Positions 26,524 through 35,505 of a stretch of DNA of 64,000 nucleotides are shown here, in pieces. The notes beneath the pieces are model-generated. The model saw nothing but the letters and a program-made list of their open reading frames with translations. It had not been told where the DNA came from and ran no database searches. A program made the position numbers and the translations under genes. Positions within the stretch are counted from its first letter, which is position 1, and each line of letters starts with the position of its first letter. This stretch comes from an uncultured Bacteroidota bacterium (GTDB lineage: Bacteria; Bacteroidota; Bacteroidia; JADZBD01), in contig CALEYQ010000069.1 of assembly GCA_937924855.1 (NCBI GenBank), positions 1-64,000 of the forward strand, in the 5' to 3' direction.

Positions 26524-27687
26524 CTAATCTTTATTAAAAAGGCTCTTATTTAAAACCAGCACTTTCTCATTATTTGAGATTCTTTTCCCATACTCAAAGG
26601 CATTTTTACAGGCCGACCGGAAATCATCGGGGTTTAATTTCAGGAGTCGGGCTAAAGCTCCGGACAGGCTTGAGGAGTCATCCGGATTGAAAAGAAATCC
26701 GGCATTTTGGGTTTCAATATCGGTCCATGGCGTTTTTCGGCTACAGATAACGGGTCGGGCGGCATAGAATCCCTGGACAACAGAGTGCCCGAAATTTTCG
26801 GCAAAGGAAGGGTGAAAAAAGGCATGCGCCTTTGACACTTCCATATTAATACTTAAGGGGTTAAGTGGGCCTTCAAATTTCACGGAGAATCGGGTTTTAT
26901 GTTTATCCGAAAGAGCGAGACAACGGGAATAATACTGTGGGTCGTAGACAGGACCGAAAATTCTCCAGGAAATCTGCAGATGTGAAAATTCAGGCAATTG
27001 AGAAATCACCGCAAGGGCTTCTATTCCGCCCAGAATGTTTTTCTCGGGGGCAATACGGGAAACGGAAACAAGATCAAGCTTTTCTCCGGTAAATTCAGCA
27101 GGAGAAAAGGAATCGGGGCATTTGGCGGGGACGTTGGGAGCCACTTTAACTTTTGCTCCGGGAAAGTGAGTCAATACCTGTTCCCTTTCCATTTCGTTGG
27201 TAGCATGAAAAACCACATCAGAAAACCAGGCATTCCATCGTGCCAGCTTGCGATATATTTTTTTCTTAAGGTATTTTATGGCCAAAGCACTCGGAGCCAG
27301 CATAACCCGCACAGAAACAATTTTAAGAATCTTTTTATTCCGTGAGACAAATTTCAGCGGTACCCTGCAGAAGAACTTACTGTATATGCCGTTAATATGG
27401 ATAACATCGGGGTTTACTTCCGTAATCAATTCTCCTATTTCGGAACCATTTACTTTTCCGTAATCGAAATAGTAAACCGGAATATCAAATGGACCCTTTT
27501 GCCAGGAACCGGGGATTAAATCAGGATAGGGTTCTCTTTCTGTATAGTCGCAGTTCGTGGTTATTACCCTGAAATCAAAATCATCTTTAAGATTTGAAAT
27601 CATGTTGAGCAAAGATTCCACAGGTCCGCCGGCTTTGTAACCGGGGTAAAACCACTCCGAAAAAATCAATACTACCGGTTTATTCAT
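26524..27687 (-). CDS. GT4-type glycosyltransferase
   Basis: A 387-residue GT-B enzyme. The N-terminal FSEWFYPGYKAGGPVESL is the acceptor-side loop of many GT4 enzymes, and the C-terminal domain has VSRIAPEKNI and the donor-binding segment SFAENFGHSVVQGF. No membrane segment. It transfers a sugar from a nucleotide donor to the glycan or its lipid-linked precursor; sugar unknown. Last gene of the minus-strand glycan operon, overlapping asnB upstream by 8 bp. Confidence 0.88.
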   Translation of the reverse strand: MNKPVVLIFSEWFYPGYKAGGPVESLLNMISNLKDDFDFRVITTNCDYTEREPYPDLIPGSWQKGPFDIPVYYFDYGKVNGSEIGELITEVNPDVIHINGIYSKFFCRVPLKFVSRNKKILKIVSVRVMLAPSALAIKYLKKKIYRKLARWNAWFSDVVFHATNEMEREQVLTHFPGAKVKVAPNVPAKCPDSFSPAEFTGEKLDLVSVSRIAPEKNILGGIEALAVISQLPEFSHLQISWRIFGPVYDPQYYSRCLALSDKHKTRFSVKFEGPLNPLSINMEVSKAHAFFHPSFAENFGHSVVQGFYAARPVICSRKTPWTDIETQNAGFLFNPDDSSSLSGALARLLKLNPDDFRSACKNAFEYGKRISNNEKVLVLNKSLFNKD

Positions 27688-29584
27688 CGATTTGATTTCG
27701 TACCAGCCAGTCTTCGAGTACCATGAGGTGAAATAAAGATGACCAGGTCACCGCAGGGTTTCCTTTTAGAAAGTCCTCCCATAGGTTCAGGGGAGTAATT
27801 TTCCCGATAAAATCTCTCGCGGATAAATTATATAGATTATTATAAAAAACATCTTTAAGCTCAGTTTTCATCCATTGTTCCCAGGGAAGGGTAAATCCCA
27901 TTTTTTTTCGGGAATAAATTTCGGGAGGTAAAACACCCGGCAGGGAATCTACCAAAAGAGATTTTGGAAAACTGCCTTTTTTAAGCGTATCGGGCAGCGA
28001 AATAACATATTCTACCAGGCGGTAATCCAGGAAAGGGGCTCTGACTTCGAGGCCATGGCTCATGCTCATGACATCTGTATCTCTCAGCAAAACATTATTC
28101 AAATAGGTGCATATTTCAGCCCGGGAAACAAAGCCGTAAATTCCAGTTTCTTTTTCGCCGGGCACAGGGGCCAATAATTCGGATAAATAATCGCGCTCCG
28201 GTTTTGGAATTTCCAATAACAATTCAAGGGTTTCCGGAGAAAAAGAGGACCTGAAAATCTTATAAATATCACGCAACTCACCGGAGGGACTGCATAAAAT
28301 TTCCGCTTTTTTCAGAGCGGTTTTGTCCATTTTAATGCTGCGGTAAAATCCGGCCATAGCTTTCCTAAGCGGAACAGGTAAAGAAAACAGCCAGCGCCTG
28401 GCCATTATTTCTCCGGCCTGTCGGAAATAATGGTAGCCACCGAAAATTTCATCACTGCCCAGGCCCGACAAAGCCACTTTGTATCCTTCTTCTCTTACGG
28501 CTTTTGAAACAACCCAGGTATTAATTCCGTCGCCTCCGGGATGGTCGTAGGCTCCGAGTGCATGTGGCACCGACTCAAGCAATTGTCGTCCCGATAAATT
28601 TATTCGGTGGTGATGGGTCTTATACTTTTCTGAAATCAGGGTTGAATAATCATCCTCAGAAAATTCAGCTTCATCAAAAACCACAGAAAAAGTATGCACA
28701 GGTGAAGAAGAAACTTCAGCCATTATTGCGGAAACGATGGAAGAATCGATTCCACCGCTCAAAAATGCGCCCACCGGAACATCTGACACCAGCCGCTTTT
28801 CCACCGAGGCGTATAACAGGGCTTTAATATTTTTTCGGACTAAGTCGGGCGATTCAGAATTTGCATTTTTTATTTCACGGTTAAGCGTGTAATAGGGTTT
28901 AATAAGTAAGCCGGCGGAATTAAAATGCATGGAATGACCGGGCATCAGGCAAAAAACATCCCGTACCAGGGTTTGGGGGGCATGCACGGTTTGATAACGG
29001 AAATATTCTCCGAGTGCTGATCTGTTTAACTTCCGGGGCACCCATCCCGATTCCAGCAGCGACCTGATCTCGCTTGAAAAAATAAGAGAGCCGGCATCCA
29101 TGTAGTAGTAAAGAGGTTTTTTTCCGAAGCGGTCTCGGGAAATAAACAATTCATCCTTCAGCTTATCGTAAATGGCAAATGCAAACATGCCATCCAGAAA
29201 GCGGGGTAAATCCTCGCCCCAGCGCTGATATCCTGCAAGAATTACTTCGGAGTCGGATTGGGTAGAAAAGGGATAGGAAATATGATTACTTCCGGAAGAA
29301 ACCCGGGAAAGTTCATTTTTCAGTTCTTTGAAATTGTAAATTTCTCCATTGTAAACCAGGGTGTATCGATTGTCGTAGGAATGCATGGGTTGATTTCCCG
29401 ATGCAGTAAGATCAATGATAGATAATCGTCGGTGTCCAAGTCCCACCCTATGCACACCGGAATCATGAAAAAACACCCCTTCCCCATCCGGTCCACGGTG
29501 CGCCGAGGCATTATTCATGCGACTCAGTGCATCTGAAAAACCCTCCCTGTGGGGCGGCACCACAAATCCGTTAATTCCACACAT
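27680..29584 (-). CDS. asnB: Glutamine-dependent asparagine-synthetase-type amidotransferase (copy 1)
   Basis: A 634-residue class II amidotransferase with catalytic Cys2 (MCGINGF), LGHRRLSIIDL and YNGEIYNF in the glutaminase domain, and SGGIDSS plus LSGLGSDEIFGGYHYF in the AMP-forming synthetase domain. Both halves are intact. In a polysaccharide locus such proteins more likely amidate a carboxylated sugar or related substrate than make free asparagine; that is inference from context. Flanked by GT4 genes with short overlaps on both sides. Confidence 0.9.
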   Translation of the reverse strand: MCGINGFVVPPHREGFSDALSRMNNASAHRGPDGEGVFFHDSGVHRVGLGHRRLSIIDLTASGNQPMHSYDNRYTLVYNGEIYNFKELKNELSRVSSGSNHISYPFSTQSDSEVILAGYQRWGEDLPRFLDGMFAFAIYDKLKDELFISRDRFGKKPLYYYMDAGSLIFSSEIRSLLESGWVPRKLNRSALGEYFRYQTVHAPQTLVRDVFCLMPGHSMHFNSAGLLIKPYYTLNREIKNANSESPDLVRKNIKALLYASVEKRLVSDVPVGAFLSGGIDSSIVSAIMAEVSSSPVHTFSVVFDEAEFSEDDYSTLISEKYKTHHHRINLSGRQLLESVPHALGAYDHPGGDGINTWVVSKAVREEGYKVALSGLGSDEIFGGYHYFRQAGEIMARRWLFSLPVPLRKAMAGFYRSIKMDKTALKKAEILCSPSGELRDIYKIFRSSFSPETLELLLEIPKPERDYLSELLAPVPGEKETGIYGFVSRAEICTYLNNVLLRDTDVMSMSHGLEVRAPFLDYRLVEYVISLPDTLKKGSFPKSLLVDSLPGVLPPEIYSRKKMGFTLPWEQWMKTELKDVFYNNLYNLSARDFIGKITPLNLWEDFLKGNPAVTWSSLFHLMVLEDWLVRNQIDE

Positions 29585-30629
29585 AGTTTTTCATTAGGTG
29601 TAACAAACGGGAGGTCCATTTAGAGGGTGAGTTTTTTTCAGAGAGTGTGCGACTGACTTCACCCATTTCGAGAAGTTCATCTGTGCTACTTCTTGCAAAA
29701 ATTTTCATTTTTGCAACGAGGCCAATCACATCCTCCGATTTAAAAACAAATCCATTTTTGCCTTCTTTCAAAAAATCAATCCGGGATTCAACCTTATCAC
29801 TTACTAAAAGGGGAAAACCGGCTGCGGCCATTTCATGAAGAGCCACCCCCCAGGGTTCATACCGGCTCGGCATAACAAACACGCCGGCTCGCTGAACCAG
29901 CTTTTCAAAATCCCGGGGTTGCACAAAACCCAGGTGTTTTATTTTGGGGTGAGAAACGGGTTTAATCGATCCTGTGCCGGCACACCAAAGTTCCCAATCG
30001 GGAAAATCTGTTGAGAAAATCTGGAAGGCAGTCCATAATTCGGGGAGGCCTTTAAACTCATAGTACCGGCCTGAGTAAAGAAATACCTTAGGGAAATTAT
30101 TCTTTTTAGCTTCCGCTCCTATGCGTCCCCATTCCAGAAAGGGACCGGTTCTTGCGGAATAGTAGCCGAGTCCGACTTGTTGTTCGGAAAAACCGAGTTT
30201 AAGCGCGTATTTTCTCTGTGTGGGTCCGGGAACCCAGCAGAAATTAAACAAACGACCCAGGGTAAATGGGAAAACCAGTCTGGCAACCGTTTGCTTTAAA
30301 TTGCCCTTCCAGGGATTGTCGAGGGCCAGAATTCTTACAGGAACATTTTTGAATTGGCGGATCAGCCACAAATAGTCTTTATCGAGCCAACCGGAGACCA
30401 TAATTCCATCCGGATTGAAATCTGCGATGTTCTTTTTCAGTTCACTTCTTCCGGTGCTTCCCTTAACGATGGTTCTAATTTTCGGATTTAGCGATAGTTT
30501 AAAGGGGGCTTCGGGATTAACCCGCCAATGCACGAGCAAAACCTCAGCTTCACCCGATTCCACCAGTTCATCCAGGCAACCCAGGGTGTAATCTGCCAAT
30601 TCGGAATAAAGAATTACGATACGGGTCAT
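29571..30629 (-). CDS. GT4/GT1-type glycosyltransferase
   Basis: A 352-residue GT-B enzyme. The C-terminal domain shows FLYSGRYYEFKGL and MPSRYEPWGVALHEMAAAGFPLLVSD, the E-x7-E donor-binding region. The N-terminal half is typical Rossmann-like with HWRVNPEAPF. It overlaps the upstream polymerase gene by 4 bp and asnB by 14 bp. Acceptor and donor unknown. Confidence 0.85.
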   Translation of the reverse strand: MTRIVILYSELADYTLGCLDELVESGEAEVLLVHWRVNPEAPFKLSLNPKIRTIVKGSTGRSELKKNIADFNPDGIMVSGWLDKDYLWLIRQFKNVPVRILALDNPWKGNLKQTVARLVFPFTLGRLFNFCWVPGPTQRKYALKLGFSEQQVGLGYYSARTGPFLEWGRIGAEAKKNNFPKVFLYSGRYYEFKGLPELWTAFQIFSTDFPDWELWCAGTGSIKPVSHPKIKHLGFVQPRDFEKLVQRAGVFVMPSRYEPWGVALHEMAAAGFPLLVSDKVESRIDFLKEGKNGFVFKSEDVIGLVAKMKIFARSSTDELLEMGEVSRTLSEKNSPSKWTSRLLHLMKNYVWN

Positions 30630-31954
30630 ACGGCGGAGGGTTGCGGACTTACCGGCAGCGAATTTCTTGAAGAAATAAAGGCTTTATATTTCACTTTGTT
30701 ATAATAGTAAATCCAGAGAAAAAGCGGAAATCCGTTCAGGAAGTAGTGTCCCTGCCGGAACAGGTTCAGCAAAATCATAATCAGGATAGAATTGGAAATT
30801 AGCCAAAAGGAATCAGGAACATCGGGGTCCTCTTCATTTCGTTTAATAAATCCAAAAAACAAAACAAAAATCATCAAAGATGTTCCGAACAAACCGGTTT
30901 CAGAAATGAGACGAAGCAGCATGGAATTTGCGTCTGCAGAGTTAAGATCGAAACCATGTATTTTAACATTTTTCGTCAGTGAAAATTTGGAGAATGCAAC
31001 GGGGTGAGAACCGAGGCCGGTTCCGAACAGAAAATTACCCTTAAAATTTTCCGTGGCTACATGGTAGTTATTATACAAAATAATAGAAGAACCGTGGGTT
31101 TTTCCAATGGTGAAAGTGCCTGTCCCGAAAACTTCAACGGTTCCGTCATAACGCTCCTGAAATTCAGAAACATTATTATAAAGAAAATTAAAGGAAACAA
31201 TAAGGATCGGAATGAAAAGTAAAATATACCGGATAAGTCCGTAATTAATTAACAAAAAAACAAGGGTTGCCAATATTCCTGCAAAGCCCAATCCGGAAAA
31301 GGACAAAAAGTAAACCACCAGAATAGTAATTGACTCATACCGTTTCAGATGAAATGGTTTTCGGGAAAAAAGATTATAGGCTGAAATAAAAAAAGCAGGG
31401 GATAATGTAGTAGACAGATATGTAGGTTCACCAAATATTGAATTTACGCGGATTCCAAAATTACCACCCGTTATCACTCCCCACTTATTCAACAACCAGG
31501 TATAATCATAACCGGGTTTAAATCCAATCTGAAATGAAATAAATTGAAAAATTCCCAATAAGCTAACAAAGAATGCCCCCTTAAGATAGTAGTAGAAGAT
31601 TTTTTCGAGTTTAAAATCAAAGGCTCTTAAGAAATAAAAATAAAAAAGGTAGGAGAAAAACATTCCCAAAAAGACTTTGAAAAACAATGGAAAGGTGTTT
31701 TTCCCCAAGTAAACATTCACGATTCCGGTAATCAGTAAGGCTCCGAAAATCCAACCAATATGGGCAGGAATTCCAAAACGAAAAAAGAAAACGGGGATTA
31801 ACAAAACAAACACCACATATCCGATATAAATTTCAGCAGGTGATGTGGCTAGCACCAGAGAATTCACAAAAACGGAAATGAAGACAAGAAAAATAATTAT
31901 CCGGTTTGTCCGGTTTAAAAAAGGATCGGTGGAAGGAAGCAGTGCTTCACTCAT
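30626..31954 (-). CDS. O-antigen polymerase/ligase-like membrane protein (Wzy/WaaL type)
   Basis: A 442-residue protein with about 11-12 predicted membrane helices and one larger extracytoplasmic loop containing FLFGTGLGSHPVAF, the position of the glycine-rich loop in Wzy_C/O-antigen ligase proteins. It probably polymerises lipid-linked repeat units, or ligates them to a lipid or protein. It is the only polymerase candidate in the window. Start and stop overlap both neighbours by 4 bp. Confidence 0.75.
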   Translation of the reverse strand: MSEALLPSTDPFLNRTNRIIIFLVFISVFVNSLVLATSPAEIYIGYVVFVLLIPVFFFRFGIPAHIGWIFGALLITGIVNVYLGKNTFPLFFKVFLGMFFSYLFYFYFLRAFDFKLEKIFYYYLKGAFFVSLLGIFQFISFQIGFKPGYDYTWLLNKWGVITGGNFGIRVNSIFGEPTYLSTTLSPAFFISAYNLFSRKPFHLKRYESITILVVYFLSFSGLGFAGILATLVFLLINYGLIRYILLFIPILIVSFNFLYNNVSEFQERYDGTVEVFGTGTFTIGKTHGSSIILYNNYHVATENFKGNFLFGTGLGSHPVAFSKFSLTKNVKIHGFDLNSADANSMLLRLISETGLFGTSLMIFVLFFGFIKRNEEDPDVPDSFWLISNSILIMILLNLFRQGHYFLNGFPLFLWIYYYNKVKYKAFISSRNSLPVSPQPSAV

Positions 31955-32976
31955 GCTTTTTTGCTAAATTCGGATAGTCCTGACAATTCCCGAATTAAAT
32001 AATAGATAATTAGCGGTGTGGCAATATAAAAATACCTTCCGGTATTATTTCCCAGAACGGCAACCACGCTGATAATGTTAATCTGAACGAATAAAGCCAC
32101 GGTTATAATAAAATGATTCCTTGAAAAACCAAGCCCCTTAACTTTTTTGTAAGCCACCAATACAAAGTATAGGAACAAAATATTTTGAATCAGGAGGGAT
32201 TGCCTGATATAGGGAAAAATGGGAAATTGCCATTTAAACACAGCCTCAGAATATTTGTCCATTGAAATCTGGTGACTGAAATGATCGGTAAAAAACAAGG
32301 TCTTTCTCAAAACAAAATAGGTTACAAAACACAAAACCGAAGCAAGAGCAACCTCAAGGTAAAATCGTTTCTTTCCATCTAACAGATAATCCAGAACTCC
32401 AACCAATCCAAAAACAAAAAAAGTATATTCTCTTTGGAAAATACTCAGAAACAAAAACACGAGGTACCACCGGCTCCTGGCCAGATAAAAATGAAATATA
32501 AGGGCAAACAGCAAAACCCCGCAGGCATCAGCCATTGGAGTCAATTCAAAAAACAAAGTTCCGAACCCTAACAGGTAGAGGACTCCTCCAGCCCAGGCCA
32601 GCCATTCTACCTCTAAAAACTTCATCAGGGTTCTGTAAATAACCAGACAGGTAAAAACAACACACAGGTAATTAAAAAGGATGGCGCTGAAGAAAACCCG
32701 TTGGTCGTAATCAGGATTATCAAAAACAATCTGGGCAGGGTAATAGATTCCGGTTTTATGGAGCAAATAAATACTGCCGGAACTGATCAGGCGCATATTA
32801 AAGGGGGACTCAACCGACTTAAAATCCCAATCTTTATATAGTCTGTAATAACTAAAATAGTCTTTCCCGCCGAAATCGGGGGTGCTGAATTTGTAGGAAT
32901 GGTAAAAGAGAGGATAGCTTAAAAGGACAAAAACAAGAAGCTGCTTGAATTGAAAATTCAGGATTCCGGATTTCAT
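31951..32976 (-). CDS. Polytopic membrane protein, possibly GT-C type
   Basis: A 341-residue protein with about 9-10 predicted helices. The first outer loop has DFGGKDYFSYYRLYKDWD, and a later loop ELTPMADACG; acidic residues in early outer loops are seen in GT-C glycosyltransferases. No closer family is recognised. Its place between a polymerase-like protein and a GT2 enzyme supports a glycan role. It overlaps the polymerase gene by 4 bp. Confidence 0.5.
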   Translation of the reverse strand: MKSGILNFQFKQLLVFVLLSYPLFYHSYKFSTPDFGGKDYFSYYRLYKDWDFKSVESPFNMRLISSGSIYLLHKTGIYYPAQIVFDNPDYDQRVFFSAILFNYLCVVFTCLVIYRTLMKFLEVEWLAWAGGVLYLLGFGTLFFELTPMADACGVLLFALIFHFYLARSRWYLVFLFLSIFQREYTFFVFGLVGVLDYLLDGKKRFYLEVALASVLCFVTYFVLRKTLFFTDHFSHQISMDKYSEAVFKWQFPIFPYIRQSLLIQNILFLYFVLVAYKKVKGLGFSRNHFIITVALFVQINIISVVAVLGNNTGRYFYIATPLIIYYLIRELSGLSEFSKKA

Positions 32977-33006
32977 AGGTATAGATAATGGTCAAAGGTA
33001 CAAAAA

Positions 33007-33756
33007 TCAGGCTTTTCCACCCCTTTTGTAATGGCTTCTGATTTTGAGGAGTTCAAAGGGGACCTTGATCATATAGCTGAGCTTTATTTTTGAGCCTCCA
33101 ACTTCCTTCCAGGCACCTACGGGAATTTCAAGGGTTGAGCGAAGCGTGTTCTCAATGCCCAGATAATTTCTCAACCTGGCGAGGATTTCAACATCAAAAA
33201 GCCAACGGCTGATGAATGGCTTATCAAAAACATAGGGTATTATCACGGGCCGGAAAATTTTTGCCCCGCATTGCGAATCGTAAACAGGTAGTTTAAGGAT
33301 TATGCTTGCCACGGTGGAGAATACCCTACCGAGGTAGTGCCTCGTAGAACTCCTTTCAACTTCCGCTCCCAATCGCTTCATTCGGGAAGCAAGAGTATAT
33401 AGTTTTAATTCCCGTGCCTCCTCAATTATCTGAAGCATCCGGGGAATCTCACTCAACGGAGTAGCCAGATCAGCATCCCAATACCCAATAAATGCATAAC
33501 CCTCCTGTTGGATGTGCAACACCCCTTGACGAACGGCTTCTGCCTTACCCGAATTGACCGGAAGGTCCAACACGCGGAACCCCTCCCCGGCTTCAGCACA
33601 AAATGCGGCAAGCATTTTTCCCGTATTATCAGAACTACCATCATTTACAAAGCAAAAATCAACGGCATTGAAGTGCTGTCGAAAGTTGCGAAACTCCTCA
33701 ACCTTCAATCGAAATTCCTCATTAAAGCAAGGAATAATTATTCCGGTCTTTTGCAT
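33007..33756 (-). CDS. GT2 glycosyltransferase, dolichyl-phosphate-glucosyltransferase-like
   Basis: A 249-residue GT-A enzyme: IIIPCFNEEFRL at the N-terminus, VNDGSSDNTG, the DxD-like YWDADLATPL, and SQCGAKIFRP, as in enzymes that load glucose or a related sugar onto a polyprenyl phosphate. No C-terminal membrane helix is obvious. The next membrane protein downstream could use its lipid-linked product as donor. It overlaps the upstream methyltransferase by 19 bp. Confidence 0.85.
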   Translation of the reverse strand: MQKTGIIIPCFNEEFRLKVEEFRNFRQHFNAVDFCFVNDGSSDNTGKMLAAFCAEAGEGFRVLDLPVNSGKAEAVRQGVLHIQQEGYAFIGYWDADLATPLSEIPRMLQIIEEARELKLYTLASRMKRLGAEVERSSTRHYLGRVFSTVASIILKLPVYDSQCGAKIFRPVIIPYVFDKPFISRWLFDVEILARLRNYLGIENTLRSTLEIPVGAWKEVGGSKIKLSYMIKVPFELLKIRSHYKRGGKA

Positions 33757-34520
33757 AAAATATAATTCGATAATCCGGGAATTTTTATCCCCAGGGTTCC
33801 CAAAGAAAAAGAAAAGGCAAAATCACCCACCAGCACGTTTTTTATCAGATTCGTTTTAACTTTTCCTCCACCCCATTCCACAAGTCCGGTTGTCTCCTTA
33901 CCGGGAGGGAAAAATTTTTCCCGGGTAACCTGAAGCGCTCTTGGATATAAAAGCGAATGAAAAAAATAGCCTGTTTTAATGGGCTGAAACCCGGCCCTCG
34001 AAATATGTGCCTCCAGCATTTTGTTGTTATACCTCCTATAGTGACCTAAAAATCGATCATGTGAGCAAAACAAAGCCTGATATGCAGGTACGGTAATTAC
34101 AACAAGGGCATCCTTGGAAATAAATGAAAAACTCTCAAGCATTTTCAAAAAACCAATATCGTCTTCAATGTGTTCGATCACATCCAAAAGCAAGACCAGA
34201 TTTACCTTTTCCTTGAAATTCTCCTGGGCCTGATCAAGAGTTTTAAAAGCAGAAATTCCCAGAATCTCCAGCGTTTGCTTTTCAGATTCAAGAAGTGAAT
34301 CCGAAAATTCTATATCAACCGCTACGGCACTCCCATCAGGAAATTTCTTTTTAAATTCTTTGATAAAAAACAGGTCACCGCACCCCAGGTCAAGGATATT
34401 CCCGGGCTTCGAACCGGCATACTTACGAACCAGCCTAGAAACCACCTCAAGCCGTGCCAATTCCCAGGGATGTCGGAAAGCCGGAGAGGAATTTCGATGC
34501 GATGATTCTCTTAGGTCCAT
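33738..34520 (-). CDS. Class I SAM-dependent methyltransferase
   Basis: From the ATG at 34520 a 260-residue protein with SAM motif ILDLGCGDLFF, AVDIEFSD and LLLDVIEHIEDDIGFL. A longer frame to 34700 would run through the shared promoter and into the divergent epimerase gene and is rejected. First gene of the operon that runs to 26524. The C-terminal part has a hydrophobic stretch seen in methyltransferases of lipid-linked substrates. Target unknown. Confidence 0.8.
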   Translation of the reverse strand: MDLRESSHRNSSPAFRHPWELARLEVVSRLVRKYAGSKPGNILDLGCGDLFFIKEFKKKFPDGSAVAVDIEFSDSLLESEKQTLEILGISAFKTLDQAQENFKEKVNLVLLLDVIEHIEDDIGFLKMLESFSFISKDALVVITVPAYQALFCSHDRFLGHYRRYNNKMLEAHISRAGFQPIKTGYFFHSLLYPRALQVTREKFFPPGKETTGLVEWGGGKVKTNLIKNVLVGDFAFSFSLGTLGIKIPGLSNYILCKRPE

Positions 34521-34535
34521 TTTGCCAATATTAAG

Positions 34536-34551
34536 TATCTTTGCAAAGGTA
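34536..34551. promoter_or_regulatory. Back-to-back divergent -7 elements in one palindrome
   Basis: TATCTTTG (34536-34543, plus strand) abuts CAAAGGTA (34544-34551), which reads TACCTTTG on the minus strand. Both match TAnnTTTG. The plus element would serve the epimerase at 34585, the minus one the methyltransferase at 34520. The two -7 elements share their G/C junction, so RNA polymerase can hardly occupy both at once. Confidence 0.6.
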
Positions 34552-34584
34552 CATTTTGGCATCAAACCACCATATATCCAAACT

Positions 34585-35505
34585 ATGAAATCCGTTCTTG
34601 TTACAGGAGGCGCTGGCTTTATCGGCAGCCACTTGGTCAAAAGCCTGGTTAAATCAGGGGTCAGGGTGGTTGTTTTGGACAACTTAATGAGAGGGAACAA
34701 AATTGATCCCTTTTACCTGAAAAAAATCCACTTTATTAAGGGTGATGTAAGGAACCCGGAAACAGTTCTGAATGCCTGCAAGGGCGTTGACACTATCTTT
34801 CACTTTGCCGCTGTCCTGGGAGTTGACATTGTGGCTGACTGCCCCGTCGATACCATGGAAACCGAAATATTAGGACTGAAAAATGTTACCGATGCGGCTC
34901 TATCTCTGGGTATTGAGAAAATTATCTATTCCTCTACAAGCGGAGTTTACGGACACAGCGCCATAGAAAAATCATTCACCGAAACCATCCAGGTTGACCC
35001 ACGAACAAGTTATGCCATTGCCAAAAGATATAACGAAATTTACCTGAAAGCCCTCCACGAAGAAAAAGGAATACAGTCTGCCTCACTTCGTTTATTTAAC
35101 GTGTATGGACCCGGACAAGACAATCGTATGGTAATTCCCCGATTTATGGAGCAGGCCCAATCGGGAGAAGCCATTACAGTTTTTGGGGATGGAAGCCAAA
35201 CCCGCGATTTCACCTATATCGACGATACCATTGAGGCCTGTCTGCGGGTTGCCAAAAAAGTAAAAGGCTGTGAGGTATTAAATATTTCCAACGAGGAAGA
35301 AGTACCCATTCTCGAACTGGCCAAGACCATTCTTGCCAAAACAAAATCTAAATCTGAAATTCATTTTATCGAAGCTCCAAAAAAACGATACGACTACGAA
35401 GTAGAAAGGCGGGTGGGAAATTCCAAAAAACTTAAGGAGCTAACGGGCTACAAACCCAAAACCACTCTTTCCAAAGGCCTCGACCTCCTCATCAAAAACC
35501 AATAG
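34585..35505 (+). CDS. NAD-dependent sugar epimerase/dehydratase (extended SDR)
   Basis: A 306-residue extended SDR starting MKSVLVTGGAGFIGSH, with GGAGFIG as NAD loop, SSTSGVYG for the catalytic Ser/Thr and YAIAK for the Tyr-Lys pair. Resembles UDP-glucose/UDP-GlcNAc/UDP-glucuronate 4-epimerases; exact substrate not readable. It is the only plus-strand gene in the glycan locus. The frame stays open upstream to 34360, but that stretch is inside the divergent methyltransferase and its promoter. The stop overlaps the convergent GT4 gene by 14 bp. Confidence 0.85.
   Translation: MKSVLVTGGAGFIGSHLVKSLVKSGVRVVVLDNLMRGNKIDPFYLKKIHFIKGDVRNPETVLNACKGVDTIFHFAAVLGVDIVADCPVDTMETEILGLKNVTDAALSLGIEKIIYSSTSGVYGHSAIEKSFTETIQVDPRTSYAIAKRYNEIYLKALHEEKGIQSASLRLFNVYGPGQDNRMVIPRFMEQAQSGEAITVFGDGSQTRDFTYIDDTIEACLRVAKKVKGCEVLNISNEEEVPILELAKTILAKTKSKSEIHFIEAPKKRYDYEVERRVGNSKKLKELTGYKPKTTLSKGLDLLIKNQ

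Noticed and set aside
34360..34584. A 75-residue N-terminal extension of the plus-strand epimerase
   Set aside because: It is antisense to the methyltransferase gene and the shared promoter; the NAD-binding loop begins right at the ATG at 34585.
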